From: Pseudomonadota bacterium
GTDB lineage: Bacteria > Pseudomonadota > Gammaproteobacteria > Xanthomonadales > Xanthomonadaceae
DNA length: 64,000 bases
NCBI GenBank assembly: GCA_963205495.1
Contig: CAUJIN010000031.1
Coordinates: 62,001 to 126,000 of the forward strand
Direction: 5' to 3'
The position numbers and the translations under genes were made by a program. Shown here piece after piece: positions 23,146 through 32,742 of the stretch. A model generated the notes under the pieces. The model saw only the letters and a program-made list of their open reading frames with translations, searched no databases and was not told the DNA's origin. Numbering within the stretch: the first letter of the stretch is position 1; every line of letters begins with the position of its first letter.

Positions 23146-23826
23146 TCAGTGCCCCGACGACGTCACCAGCGCCAGGACCCGCTCCACGACCGCATCTACG
23201 GGGATGCCCGTGGTATCCACGAGCACCGCGTCGGGGGCCGCTTTCAACGGTGCCACGGCGCGTTGCGCATCGCGCGCATCGCGCGCCTGGATTTCGCGCA
23301 GCAAGACTTCGATTGTAACCTCAAGTCCCTTATCGCTCAACTGCTTATGCCGCCGGCGGGCGCGTTCCTCGGCGCTGGCCGAGAGAAACACCTTGCATGC
23401 TGCCTCCGGGAACACCACCGTTCCCATGTCGCGCCCGTCCGCCACCAGCCCCGGCGAACGCAGGAAATCACGCTGCTTCTGGAACAACGCGGTGCGCACC
23501 TCGGGCACCGCGGCGATGGCCGAGGCTGCGGCGCCGGCGGTCTCGGTGCGCAATTCGTCGGTGGCGTCGGTACCGTCCACCAGCACGCGCGGTTCGGCGC
23601 TGCCGCAGGTGCTGAATTCGATCCGGGTCTCGCGCGCCAGGCGCGCCAGCGCGGCCGGATCGGAAAGATCGGCATTGGACCATCCCGCCGCCACGCCGAT
23701 GGCGCGGTAGAGCGCGCCCGAGTCGAGGTAGTTCCAGCCCAGCCGCTGTGCCACGATGCGGCTGATCGTGCCCTTGCCCGAGCCGGACGGCCCGTCGATC
23801 GTGAGCACCGGAACGGCGGCGCTCAC
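23146..23826 (-). CDS. cmk: Cytidylate kinase
   Basis: 226 residues. P-loop [11 protein letters not shown] at about 9-19, [11 protein letters not shown] and the [11 protein letters not shown] lid-side motif are typical of (d)CMP kinase. The start is a GTG at 23826, which overlaps the stop of the upstream aminotransferase in a GTGA junction. Upstream in-frame starts lie inside the aminotransferase gene. Confidence 0.95.
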   Translation of the reverse strand: MSAAVPVLTIDGPSGSGKGTISRIVAQRLGWNYLDSGALYRAIGVAAGWSNADLSDPAALARLARETRIEFSTCGSAEPRVLVDGTDATDELRTETAGAAASAIAAVPEVRTALFQKQRDFLRSPGLVADGRDMGTVVFPEAACKVFLSASAEERARRRHKQLSDKGLEVTIEVLLREIQARDARDAQRAVAPLKAAPDAVLVDTTGIPVDAVVERVLALVTSSGH

Positions 23827-25022
23827 GCCGCCACCTTCGCCATCGCTTCGGCCACATAGTCCAGGTTGGACTCGTTCAGCGCGCTGACGCAGATGCGCCC
23901 GGAGGACACCGCGTAGATGGCGAACTCCTCGCGCAGGCGCTGCACCTGTGCCGCGCTCAGGCCCGAGTAGGTGAACATGCCGGCCTGGCGATTGATGAAC
24001 CCGAACTCGGTGCGTCCGAGCGCGGCCAGCCGCGCCACCAGTCCGCTGCGCATGGCCTTGATGCGGTCGCGCATCTGCCCGACTTCCTCCTCCCACTGCG
24101 CGCGAAGGTCCGGATCACCAAGGATCGTGGCCACCAGCGCCGCGCCGTGGGTCGGCGGATTGGAGTAATTCGCGCGGATGGTCTGCTTGACCTGCGAACG
24201 AACGCGCCTCGCCTCGTCCGCCGAACCGCACACCAGCGAAAGCGCACCGATGCGCTCGCCGTAGAGCGAAAAGGACTTGGAACAGGAATTGGCCACCAGC
24301 AGGTTCTCCACCCCGGCCTCCAGCAGGAGGGCGATGCCCTGCGCGTCTTCCGCGATGCCCCGGTCGAAACCCTGGTAGGCCATGTCCACGAAGGGCAGCA
24401 GGCCTCGCTCACGCACCACCTGCGCCACCTCGCGCCACTGCGCGACGGAAAGGTCCGCGCCGGTCGGGTTGTGGCAGCAGGCGTGCAGCAGCACCACGGT
24501 GCCAGGCTCCATGGCCGCAAGCGCGGCCCGCATCGCCTCGAAATCCACGCCGTGGCTGGCAGGGTGGTAGTAGGGATAGTCCTCCACCTCGAAGCCTGCC
24601 GCGCGGAACAGCACCTTGTGGTTGGGCCAGCTCGGCGCGCTGATCGCGGCCCTTGCCGCCGGCAGCGTCGCCTTGAGGAAATCCGCGCCCACGCGCAGCG
24701 CGCCGGTGCCACCCAGGGTCTGGGCCGTCACCACGCGATCCTCGGCCAATGCGCGACAGTTTTCACCGAACACCAGCGTCCGGGTGGCACTGTCGTAGTC
24801 GGGCAGGCCATCGATGGGGATGTAGCTGCGCGCGCGCCTCCGCGCCGTCAGGATGGCCTCGGCACGCATCACCGATTCGGGCAGCACCTGCCGGCCCTGT
24901 GCGTCGTAATACACGCCGACGCCAAGATTGACCTTGGGGCTGCGCGGATCGGCAAGCCAGGCGTCGGTGAGGCCGAGGATGGGGTCATCGGGCGCAAGGG
25001 CCACGGAAGAAAAAAAGGACAC
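23823..25022 (-). CDS. Aromatic/aspartate aminotransferase (class I, PLP-dependent)
   Basis: 399 residues, subgroup I-alpha aminotransferase of the AspC/TyrB family. It has [27 protein letters not shown] at the N-terminus (shown in part by [12 protein letters not shown]), [13 protein letters not shown], the PLP lysine in [15 protein letters not shown] and the substrate arginine in [10 protein letters not shown]. It transfers amino groups between aspartate or aromatic amino acids and 2-oxoglutarate. The GTG at 25022 matches the family's usual N-terminus. It lies directly upstream of cmk, where aroA is found in E. coli. Confidence 0.88.
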   Translation of the reverse strand: MSFFSSVALAPDDPILGLTDAWLADPRSPKVNLGVGVYYDAQGRQVLPESVMRAEAILTARRRARSYIPIDGLPDYDSATRTLVFGENCRALAEDRVVTAQTLGGTGALRVGADFLKATLPAARAAISAPSWPNHKVLFRAAGFEVEDYPYYHPASHGVDFEAMRAALAAMEPGTVVLLHACCHNPTGADLSVAQWREVAQVVRERGLLPFVDMAYQGFDRGIAEDAQGIALLLEAGVENLLVANSCSKSFSLYGERIGALSLVCGSADEARRVRSQVKQTIRANYSNPPTHGAALVATILGDPDLRAQWEEEVGQMRDRIKAMRSGLVARLAALGRTEFGFINRQAGMFTYSGLSAAQVQRLREEFAIYAVSSGRICVSALNESNLDYVAEAMAKVAA

Positions 25023-25247
25023 GGCGCGATCCGCAGGAAAGGGGAGGGAGAAGCCGGCCTCGCCAGAGGCCGGGCCGGCTATTGGATCATCGCCGGCGGC
25101 GGGTTGGCAAAACACCGCGCGCCGCGATATGCGGAATCGACCCTGGTAGCCAGCCACGGCCTTCTCGCGCACGTCGGGTGCGGGATCATGCCGCGCGAGC
25201 CCAGACGGTTCTTGCGCGTGGGCGGCGGCTGAACGCCGCCGCAGCGA

Positions 25248-25640
25248 TCACTTCGCCGCTGGAGCCTGCGGTTCCAGCTTGCGGATCGAGCGCACCCTGC
25301 AGCGGTCCGGGCCGATGCCATGGCGATCCAGCACCAGAATCTCCCAGCCCATTGCATCGCTCATGCAGATCATCGAGGAGCCGCTCATGCTGCGCAGCGC
25401 GATGCGCTGGGTCCAATCCACGTCCGGGCAGAAGCCCAGCAGGGTCATCTCGTACTCGTCCTTCACGCCCACGCGCAGCCGCACCGTGCTGCCGTCGACC
25501 GGAGCGAAGCCCGACACCCGATCCGCGGAAAAACAGTTGCGCGCAGGCGCATCGCCCGCCTTCGCACCACCCTGGCTTGCACATCCGACGCCCATCATCG
25601 CTGCGGTCGCGATGACCATCGAACCCATCCATGCCTTCAT
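25248..25640 (-). CDS. DUF6491 family lipoprotein
   Basis: 130 residues. The signal peptide ends in the lipobox GVGC (Cys20). The mature part begins with a linker, then RNCFSADRVSGF, a segment typical of DUF6491, and has cysteine-containing strands (GFCPDVDW, MICMSDAMG). It is probably a small periplasmic or outer-membrane-anchored protein; function unknown. It is monocistronic, divergent from pbpC. Confidence 0.7.
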   Translation of the reverse strand: MKAWMGSMVIATAAMMGVGCASQGGAKAGDAPARNCFSADRVSGFAPVDGSTVRLRVGVKDEYEMTLLGFCPDVDWTQRIALRSMSGSSMICMSDAMGWEILVLDRHGIGPDRCRVRSIRKLEPQAPAAK

Positions 25641-25800
25641 GACCCACCTCCGGGTTGCATTTCATTTGCTGCAAGCTAGTGCCGCTCGACAAGGCTGCCA
25701 AGCCTCCGTGCCGCTTGCCTTTTCAGGTGGTTCAGCCGGCGGTTTGGAGCAGCCCGGAAAACGCCATGAATCCGTTCCGCCGCCGTGGCAGGCTTGCTCA

Positions 25801-28140
25801 ATGCTCACCAATCCCCGCTCCCGTTTACGCGCCTTTCTGCTCACGATTCTGGCGTTGATCGCGATTCCACTCGCGCTGGATCGATGCTTTCCCCTGCCCC
25901 TGCCCGATCTGGCGCGCGACGGCGCCACGGTGGTGCTGGCGCGCGACGGAACGCCGCTGCGCGCATTCGCCGACGCCGACGGGGTATGGCGCTACCCGGT
26001 CGAACGCAGCGAGGTGTCGGAACGCTACCTCGAGGCGCTTCTGACCTACGAGGACCGCTGGTTTTACCGCCACCGCGGCATCAACCCCTTGGCTCTGGTG
26101 CGCGGTGCGGCGCTGGCGCTGAGGCACGGCAGGATCGTCTCGGGTGGATCCACCCTGACCATGCAGGTGGCGCGCCTGATCGAACCGATTCCCCACACCT
26201 TCGGCGGCAAGCTGCGCCAGATGGCCCGCGCCGTGCAGCTGGAATGGCATCTGGACAAGGACCAGATCCTCGCCCTTTACCTCAACTACGCCCCATTCGG
26301 CGGCACCCTGCAGGGCGTGCAGGCGGCCAGCTACGGCTATCTGGGCAAGCCCGCCTCGGAGCTGTCCCACGCCGAAGCCGCGCTGCTCGCGGTGCTGCCG
26401 CAGGCACCCAGCCGGCTGCGCCCGGACCGCTGGCCCGAGCGCGCCCGACAGGCACGCGACAAGGTGCTCGAACGAATGGCCGCACAGGGCGTCTGGAGCC
26501 GCACGGAAGTGGCCGATGCACGGCGCGAACGGGTCGTCGCGCGCCAACTCCAGCCACCGCTGCGCGCAGCACTGGCGGCCGAGCGCCTGCGTCGTGAATA
26601 CCCGCTCCAGCGACGCATACGATCCAGTCTCGACGCCGACCTGCAGGCGCGCGTGGAAGCGCGCGTGGCCGACTGGGTCGAGCGCCTGCCGCCGCGCACT
26701 TCGGCCGCAGTCCTCGTCGCGCAGGCCGACACGATGGAGATTCGCGCCTACGTCGGCGCGGCGCGCTTCGGCGACGAGGAAAGCTTCGGCCATCTCGACA
26801 TGGCGCAGGCCTGGCGCTCGCCCGGCTCCACCCTCAAACCCTTCCTCTACGGGCTGGCGCTCGACGACGGCCTGATCCACTCCCAGAGCCTCCTGGTGGA
26901 CGCACCGCAGGCCTTCGGCGGCTACCGTCCCGGCAACTTCGATCAGCGCTTCCGCGGCCCGGTTTCGGCGCACGATGCGCTGCGCGAATCGCTCAACGTG
27001 CCGGCCGTGGCGCTGCTGGACGCGCTCGGGCCGGCGCGCTTCAGCGCCCGCATGGCGCACGCGGGCGCTCCGCTGCGCCTGCCGCGCGGCAGCGAGCCCA
27101 ACCTCGCGATGATCCTGGGCGGCACCGAAGCGCGACTGGAAGACCTGATCGGAGCCTATGGCGCGCTTCAGCGCGGCGGTCTGGCCGCGCACCCGCGCCT
27201 GATTCCCGATGCGCCACAGGACGAGCGGCGGCTGCTGTCTCCCGGCGCCGCATGGATCGTGCGGCAGATGATTTCCGCACAATCCCAACCGGGGACGCTG
27301 GAAGACCGCATCGACAACTCCTACCGCGCACAGCTGGCGTGGAAGACCGGCACCAGCTACGGCTTCCGCGACGCCTGGGCCCTTGGCGCATCTCCCGGTG
27401 CGGTGATCGGCGTCTGGGTCGGGCGTCCGGACGGCACCCCGCTGCCCGGCCAATACGGCGCCATCACCGCCCTGCCGCTGCTGCAATCGATCCACGACCT
27501 TTTGCCGCGCGACCTGCGCGCACGTCCGTCGCCAATGCCGCAAAGCGTATCCATCGAATCGATCTGCTGGCCGCTTGGACAGCGTGAAGCGACCACCCCG
27601 CCCGAGCACTGCGCCCGCCGCCATCTCGCCTGGATCCTCGACGGCACCGTTCCACCCACGCTTTCCGGCCCGGAACAGCCCGCGCCCGCGCCGCTGACCT
27701 ATCGGCGTGATCGCACCACCGGCCTGCGCGTGGCCGGAACCTGCCGCCTTCCGCACGAGGAAGAACTGGCCAGCATCGCGCCCTGGCCCGCTCTCACCCA
27801 GCCGTGGATCACCTCGGGCGAAAGGCGTCGCGCCACCTTTCCCGCGCTTGCCCCGGACTGCACCGAACCGCAGTCCCCGGTCGCCGCGCTGCAGATCACA
27901 GGGCTCGTGGACGGTGCCGTCCTGCGCAGTCCCAGCAACCTGCGCCGTCCGCCGCAGGTGAACCTGCGCGCGCTCGGCACCGGCGATACGGTGCAGTGGC
28001 TGCTGGACGGCCGGCTGGTGGCGCAGAGCCAGGGCACCCAATCCGTGCAGCTGCGCTTCGAAACCTCCGGCCCGCAGCAGCTCGTCGCCATCGACGCGCT
28101 CGGCCGCTACGCGAGCCTCCGGGTCCGCGTGCTCGACTGA
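25801..28140 (+). CDS. pbpC: Penicillin-binding protein 1C
   Basis: 779 residues. One N-terminal membrane helix (about 11-27) is followed by a GT51 glycosyltransferase domain (catalytic Glu84 in TYEDRWFYRHRG, then GGSTLTMQVARL). The transpeptidase domain has SxxK at Ser343-Lys346, SLN, and KTGTS (Lys515). A C-terminal BiPBP_C-type beta domain covers about residues 695-779. It polymerises and may cross-link peptidoglycan. The ATG at 25801 puts the membrane helix at the N-terminus. The alpha-2-macroglobulin gene that often accompanies pbpC is not adjacent. Confidence 0.93.
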   Translation: MLTNPRSRLRAFLLTILALIAIPLALDRCFPLPLPDLARDGATVVLARDGTPLRAFADADGVWRYPVERSEVSERYLEALLTYEDRWFYRHRGINPLALVRGAALALRHGRIVSGGSTLTMQVARLIEPIPHTFGGKLRQMARAVQLEWHLDKDQILALYLNYAPFGGTLQGVQAASYGYLGKPASELSHAEAALLAVLPQAPSRLRPDRWPERARQARDKVLERMAAQGVWSRTEVADARRERVVARQLQPPLRAALAAERLRREYPLQRRIRSSLDADLQARVEARVADWVERLPPRTSAAVLVAQADTMEIRAYVGAARFGDEESFGHLDMAQAWRSPGSTLKPFLYGLALDDGLIHSQSLLVDAPQAFGGYRPGNFDQRFRGPVSAHDALRESLNVPAVALLDALGPARFSARMAHAGAPLRLPRGSEPNLAMILGGTEARLEDLIGAYGALQRGGLAAHPRLIPDAPQDERRLLSPGAAWIVRQMISAQSQPGTLEDRIDNSYRAQLAWKTGTSYGFRDAWALGASPGAVIGVWVGRPDGTPLPGQYGAITALPLLQSIHDLLPRDLRARPSPMPQSVSIESICWPLGQREATTPPEHCARRHLAWILDGTVPPTLSGPEQPAPAPLTYRRDRTTGLRVAGTCRLPHEEELASIAPWPALTQPWITSGERRRATFPALAPDCTEPQSPVAALQITGLVDGAVLRSPSNLRRPPQVNLRALGTGDTVQWLLDGRLVAQSQGTQSVQLRFETSGPQQLVAIDALGRYASLRVRVLD

Positions 28141-28171
28141 TGCCTCAGTTTTCGCCAAGCCAACGCGACTA

Positions 28172-28200
28172 TTGACAGCACCCCGGCGACTCCGTAAATT
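28172..28200 (+). promoter_or_regulatory. Promoter of tRNA-Leu
   Basis: Consensus -35 TTGACA (28172-28177), 17-bp spacer and -10 TAAATT (28195-28200), followed by a GC-rich discriminator (GCGCGG), 43 bp upstream of the tRNA. Confidence 0.75.
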
Positions 28201-28242
28201 GCGCGGCTCGACCGGCGGCCTCGAAAACCGCATCGACACCTT

Positions 28243-28327
<85 letters not shown>

Positions 28328-28370
28328 ACACACTGGCCGCAGCCGTCCGCAGGCGTCCGGCCAGACCACA

Positions 28371-28397
28371 AAAAACCCCGCTCCGGCGGGGTTTTTC
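28371..28397 (+). terminator. Terminator downstream of tRNA-Leu (element side)
   Basis: Perfect stem AAAAACCCCGC/GCGGGGTTTTT (28371-28381 with 28386-28396), loop TCCG. It lies inside the element, just right of attL. Confidence 0.85.
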
Positions 28398-28452
28398 GTT
28401 GGTTTCTTGTCCGCGGCGGTCCGCAGCCGTCCGCCTTAAACCGGGCCGGAAT

Positions 28453-28514
28453 GTGAGTAGATTTGTGAGTAGATCCCTTTGTCGTTAAAGTGGCCGAGGG
28501 CACAATCTACTCAC
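28453..28514. repeat. Left-end cluster of GTGAGTAGAT sites (two direct, one inverted)
   Basis: The 10-mer GTGAGTAGAT occurs at 28453-28462 and 28465-28474 and, inverted, at 28505-28514, just upstream of the integrase ATG at 28525. The two direct copies, with the same 2-bp spacing, recur at the other end of the element (39031-39052). Likely integrase arm-type sites and/or operator of int. Confidence 0.7.
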
Positions 28515-28524
28515 AGGCAGCGAC

Positions 28525-29784
28525 ATGCTCACCGTGGCCGCGATCGAAAGAATGAAGCCTCGAAGCACCGTCTATCGCGTCGCAGATACGGACGGCTTGT
28601 GCATCGAGATCACCCCGAACGGCTCCAGGCTGTGGCGCTATCGGTACCGCTTCGCCGGCAAGGCGCGAATGATGGCCTTAGGCAGCTATCCGCAGGTGCC
28701 GCTGGCCGGCCGCAAGGATCCGGCGAGCGGTACGTGGATCAAGGGCGCGCGCGAGCTGCGGGAGGATGCTCGCCAGCTCGTGCAGCAGGGCATCGACCCG
28801 GTGGCAGTGCGCCGCGAGCAGCGCGAGGAGCTGGCTCGCGAAGAAGATCACGCCGACCGATTCGCAGCCGTCGCGCGCGAATGGCTGGAGCACCGCAAGC
28901 CCGGCTGGGCGGCTGAAACCTACCGCAAAGCGCACTACGCCTGCGAAACCTATCTGATTCCGCCGCTGCAGGATGCGCCCATTGCAACCCTGGCGACCAA
29001 GAACGTGCTGCCGGTGCTCGGTGATCTGGCGGAGAAGGCACCCAACCTCGCTATCAAGGCGCGGCAATACCTCGGCGGCATCGTGCAACGGGCGATCCAG
29101 CGCGGGCTGCGCGAGGACGGTCGGTTTTTGTCGTTGAAAGGCGCCGTGCGTAGCTATGAAAAGGGCCACATTCCGGCGGCCACGCGCCCACAGGACATCG
29201 CCCCGCTGCTTTCCGCCATCGAGGTCTATCCTTCGCCGGTGGTGCGCGCCGCGCTCATCCTCGCCATGCTGACGGTCATGCGGCCGGGCGTGATCGCCGC
29301 CGCACGCTGGGCCGACTTCGACCTGGACGCCGCCGAATGGCACGTGCCCGGCCACATGATGAAGACCCGACACGCCCACATCGTCTCCCTGCCCCGCCAG
29401 GCGCTCGCGATCCTGGAGGACATGCAGGCATTCTCGGGCGGCCGCGAGTACGTCTTCCCGCCGCTCGCTCGGCAGACATCCAAGCACCTAAGTCGCGACA
29501 CGCTTTCGGCCGCGCTGCGGCGCATGGGCTTCCAAGGCCAGCACGCAACGCATGGCTTTCGCGGCATGTTGCGCACCGTGGGGCGCGAGCGGCTGGGGTT
29601 CGATATCGACGTGCTCGAAGCCCAGCTCGCCCACGCGAAGAAGGGCGACGTGCAGAAAGCCTACGACCGCACCACCTTTACCACCCAGCGTCGCGACGCG
29701 ATGCAGGCGTGGGCGGACTACCTCGATGGGCTGCGCGCCGCCGCCAACGTGGTTCCGCTGGCGGCGGTGCGACGCCGGGGCTGA
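28525..29784 (+). CDS. Tyrosine recombinase/integrase, P4 type
   Basis: 419 residues. The N-terminal DUF4102-type arm-binding domain has RVADTDGLCIEITPNGSRLWRYRY (YRVADTDGLCIEI shows the pattern) and GSYPQVPLAGRKD. The central SAM-like domain covers about 110-200 and the catalytic domain includes Arg253 (MRPGV), His343-x-x-Arg346 (HGFR) and nucleophile Tyr380 (KAYDRTT). It catalyses insertion at, and excision from, the tRNA-Leu 3' end. It sits right beside the attachment site and points into the element. An inverted GTGAGTAGAT site ends 10 bp before its ATG, suggesting autoregulation. Confidence 0.95.
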   Translation: MLTVAAIERMKPRSTVYRVADTDGLCIEITPNGSRLWRYRYRFAGKARMMALGSYPQVPLAGRKDPASGTWIKGARELREDARQLVQQGIDPVAVRREQREELAREEDHADRFAAVAREWLEHRKPGWAAETYRKAHYACETYLIPPLQDAPIATLATKNVLPVLGDLAEKAPNLAIKARQYLGGIVQRAIQRGLREDGRFLSLKGAVRSYEKGHIPAATRPQDIAPLLSAIEVYPSPVVRAALILAMLTVMRPGVIAAARWADFDLDAAEWHVPGHMMKTRHAHIVSLPRQALAILEDMQAFSGGREYVFPPLARQTSKHLSRDTLSAALRRMGFQGQHATHGFRGMLRTVGRERLGFDIDVLEAQLAHAKKGDVQKAYDRTTFTTQRRDAMQAWADYLDGLRAAANVVPLAAVRRRG

Positions 29785-29802
29785 CTGCCGCGGCTTGCAC
29801 GC

Positions 29803-30120
29803 TCAGCGGCCCGTTGTGCCCTTTGGATACGATGACCCATCCGCCCGGTTTGCGATTGCGACATCCAGCAAGCCCAGTTCGGCAGAAGCGACAAGGCGTT
29901 CGAACCTCGCCACGTCCTCACCGGAAAGCTCCTGGGCGGAGAGGCGGCTGAGGTGCAACAGGCCCGAATCACCCGTTGCTCCATTGATGCGCGCCGTGGC
30001 TAGCGCGATAGCGCCGATCTTGGCCAGCGCCAGGATGTGCCCGTCTCCTGGTGGCCGTGGATCAGGCAGCGGCGGCAGATCGTCGGGCGGCTCGATATCC
30101 AGTGCGACATGCAAGCTCAT
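29803..30120 (-). CDS. Hypothetical protein, last gene of the AlpA/tail block
   Basis: 105 residues; family not recognised. The N-terminal 30 residues are Pro/Asp-rich (EPPDDLPPLPDP), the rest is predicted helical. It starts 24 nt after the tape-measure-like gene on the same strand and meets the integrase gene tail-to-tail. In this position it could be a small tail-assembly or accessory factor, but nothing in the sequence shows that. Confidence 0.6.
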   Translation of the reverse strand: MSLHVALDIEPPDDLPPLPDPRPPGDGHILALAKIGAIALATARINGATGDSGLLHLSRLSAQELSGEDVARFERLVASAELGLLDVAIANRADGSSYPKGTTGR

Positions 30121-30144
30121 GTGATTGTTCTCCGGGTTGGTGGA

Positions 30145-32034
30145 TCAGCGAGACACGGCCAGTTCCCGCCTCAAGCCATCGGCCAGCAGGTTGAGAAGGT
30201 CTTGAATCTGGCGTGGGCGGAGGTTTGAGAAGTCGATTTCCGAGACCACAGGCTTGGCGTCAATCACCACTTCGATCCGCCGAATGGTTGTCGTCTGCGC
30301 CGTCGTCTGCGCCTGCTGGTTCAGCAGCGCATTGCGCTCGCGCAGCAGCTCATTGCCGCTGGAAAGCGCCTTGTTTTGCTCTTCGGACTGCTTGGCGGCC
30401 TGTTCGGCCCGCAGCTGCTCTTGCGCCAGCTCGCGCAGGCGGTCGTCGGACAGGTACGAATACTTCTTGCGCAGTTCCAGCACGCGCTGGCCGGTTTCGT
30501 CCAGCGCCATGTTCTGCTCGCGCAGCAGCGCCACCTGTCGTTCCAGCGCCTCGTTCTGCTCGTAGAAGGCGCTGAACAGCTCGACCGGACCGCGCTCCCA
30601 CGCCCGCGCCCGCCCGGCGATGATCTCCTGGAACAAGGCGCTGGTCTGGCTCAGCTCGACGCTGGCACCGATGGCTTCGGAGCGAACCTGTCCCATCGCA
30701 CTGGCCATCTGCGTGGTCGCGCTCGCGGCCGAGGTGGCCGAACCTGCAATGTTTCGCAGGCTGCCGCTGGCGCTGTTGGCGGCATCCGCCACATCCTGCA
30801 CGGCGCTGGCGGCGTTTTGCATCGCCTGGGCGGTCTGGTCGCCGGATTCCTTGCCCAGCAGCCCCAGGCGCACAAGCACCTCACTCAGGCCCAGCGCGCT
30901 GCCTTTCAGGCGCAGCTGGTCGTCCACCTGTTTCTGCACCGCCTCGCTGCTGTAGCGGGCCGCCTCGCGCGCTGCGCGGGCGTAGCCTTCGAAGGCGCGC
31001 GCCACGTCCTCGGTGGCCGCCTTGCCTTCCCGGGAGGCCGCGCTGATCGTGTTGAACGCGAGCAGCGCCTGATCGCGCGTCGCGTTCAGGCTGTCTTGCG
31101 AAGCGAGGCGCAGCTGCTTGAATGCGCCCTCCAGCGTCATGGCCTGGCCGGCCGCGTCGCCCATCGCCTGGCCCATGCCGGTAGCGGCGCGCTCTGCCGC
31201 CTTGATGCGCTGGTTGAGCTGATCGAACTGGACTTTCAGACCCTCAATCACCTCAGGAGCCGCGCCCTCTTTGATCGCCGCTTGCAGCCGCGTCCAGACT
31301 TCAGCCGCCTGTCGCGCAGCGGCCTCGGTGGTGGAGGAAACTTTGTCGATCGCCCCGGTGAGCGCCTCTTCCATTTCCTTGGCGGAAATCACCCCCGCCT
31401 CGAAAGCCACCCGCAGCGACGCCTTCAGCTGTGCGACCTGCTCCTTCGTCAGCTCCGGATCGAGCGCCTTGTCGAATGCCTCCCGGATCTCTTCGCCGCT
31501 GGCCTGCGCGCTCACCACCAGCTCGGTGAACGCCTTCACCGCCGTCTCCCGCAGCGTCGCCGCGGCCGCGGCCGTCTGCTTGGCAGCGTCAGCGGTATTC
31601 GCCGCGGCCCCGGCTGCGGCCTCGCCCACCTCGGCAATGGCCTTGGCGGCCGGCTTGGCACCGTCGCGCAGCGCCAGCATGCGATCCTCGGCCGCCTTGA
31701 GCGAAGCGCTCATGTCGCGCGCGCCGGTAGCGCTCACCCTGGCGCTGCTGGTGTCGCTGCGGTCGAACTCCTGATTGAGCTTCTCCAGGCCCGCGCGCGC
31801 GGCCGCCAGCCGAGTATCGGTATCTGCCAGTGCCGCCTTGAACTTGACGAAGGCACCGATGGCATCCTCCGTCTTCTTCAGGTCGGTCAGCTCGTCGAAC
31901 AATTCCTCGGTCTGGCCGGCGGCCGTCTCGCTGGCGTCGCCCACTTCCTTGAGCGCCTTGCGGAGCTTCTCGACGCCCTCGACGCCCTGCGTTTCCAGGA
32001 CGACGCGGAACGCTTCCTCCATGCCCTTTGCCAT
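30145..32034 (-). CDS. Phage tail tape-measure-like protein
   Basis: 629 residues, Ala-rich and strongly helical, with long heptad-type stretches and repeated EAAxxA patterns. Coiled-coil, Gln/Glu-rich segments appear near the C-terminus (QNKALSSGNELLRERN), ending in a compact region (IEVVIDAKPVVSEIDF). This fits a tape-measure protein, which sets siphovirus tail length; at about 1.5 A per residue it would specify a tail near 95 nm. No clear membrane segment is visible. It starts 5 nt after the gpZ-like gene, a usual tail-gene neighbour. It is the longest gene in the element. Assignment rests on composition and neighbours. Confidence 0.65.
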   Translation of the reverse strand: MAKGMEEAFRVVLETQGVEGVEKLRKALKEVGDASETAAGQTEELFDELTDLKKTEDAIGAFVKFKAALADTDTRLAAARAGLEKLNQEFDRSDTSSARVSATGARDMSASLKAAEDRMLALRDGAKPAAKAIAEVGEAAAGAAANTADAAKQTAAAAATLRETAVKAFTELVVSAQASGEEIREAFDKALDPELTKEQVAQLKASLRVAFEAGVISAKEMEEALTGAIDKVSSTTEAAARQAAEVWTRLQAAIKEGAAPEVIEGLKVQFDQLNQRIKAAERAATGMGQAMGDAAGQAMTLEGAFKQLRLASQDSLNATRDQALLAFNTISAASREGKAATEDVARAFEGYARAAREAARYSSEAVQKQVDDQLRLKGSALGLSEVLVRLGLLGKESGDQTAQAMQNAASAVQDVADAANSASGSLRNIAGSATSAASATTQMASAMGQVRSEAIGASVELSQTSALFQEIIAGRARAWERGPVELFSAFYEQNEALERQVALLREQNMALDETGQRVLELRKKYSYLSDDRLRELAQEQLRAEQAAKQSEEQNKALSSGNELLRERNALLNQQAQTTAQTTTIRRIEVVIDAKPVVSEIDFSNLRPRQIQDLLNLLADGLRRELAVSR

Positions 32035-32039
32035 GATCG

Positions 32040-32699
32040 TTACCTCTTCAGTTTGAACTGCCGATGCAGTTCGTTGACGTAGAAGGCCGACAGCTCGGCC
32101 AGGATGGTTTGACGCGTGCGCAGCGGGGCGGGATAGCCGCCGACGCCGGACACCATTTCGAACGGGCTGGGGCCGCGCAGTGCCCGGATCGGCTCGCGCA
32201 TCTGGCCCTGGTAGCGCCCGTACTTCTGCACGGACTTCTTGCCCTTGATGCGGGTGTAGATCAGCGGCCGCTCCTGCCCTCGGATGCGGCCCTTGGCCAT
32301 GAACGCGCCGGTGTAGGTCTTGCGCTGCCCACGCTCAATCTCAGCCGTAGCACCGGGCGATGAAGGGCCGGACCAGCGCCCGCCGAAGTCCGCCAGCGGC
32401 AGCTGCCGCGTGCTGGCCCAGATCGACAGGTAGTCGCCTTTGGCCTGGCTGCCGAGCTCAACCCGGAACATGCCCGGCTGCGCCAGCGTGCTGCGCGTGA
32501 CCCCGTAGTTCTCGCGCACCGCGCGCGACACCGCCGGCCCGGCGCGGCGCTTCAAGCCTGCGGTCGCGGACTGCACCGCAGTATCGAAAGAGGAAAGCAC
32601 GTTGTCGGCGATGTCGGTCAGGCCGTGCAGCGACTTGGCCGCCTTGCCGGAGGTGTAGAACTTCAGAGCGCTGTTGCGGCGGTTGGAGCGGCGTGCCAT
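32040..32699 (-). CDS. Phage minor tail protein Z-like (lambda gpZ / HK97 gp10-like)
   Basis: 219 residues, very basic N-terminus (MARRSNRRNS). It has features seen in prophage minor tail protein Z: KAAKSLHGL near the start, RAVRENYGVTRS in the middle, and PIRALRGPSPFEMV near the end. In lambda, gpZ acts late in tail assembly and affects DNA positioning in the tail. It directly precedes the tape-measure-like gene. No other structural phage genes are present in the element. Confidence 0.6.
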   Translation of the reverse strand: MARRSNRRNSALKFYTSGKAAKSLHGLTDIADNVLSSFDTAVQSATAGLKRRAGPAVSRAVRENYGVTRSTLAQPGMFRVELGSQAKGDYLSIWASTRQLPLADFGGRWSGPSSPGATAEIERGQRKTYTGAFMAKGRIRGQERPLIYTRIKGKKSVQKYGRYQGQMREPIRALRGPSPFEMVSGVGGYPAPLRTRQTILAELSAFYVNELHRQFKLKR

Positions 32700-32742
32700 G
32701 GGTGGTGTCCTTGGGAGGGTCGTTCGGTGATGGGCGCGGTGT

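Noticed and set aside
25825..28239. 804-codon open frame on the minus strand opposite pbpC
   Set aside because: No recognisable domain; low-complexity Ala/Arg/Gly/Gln composition; pbpC on the plus strand has complete catalytic motifs.
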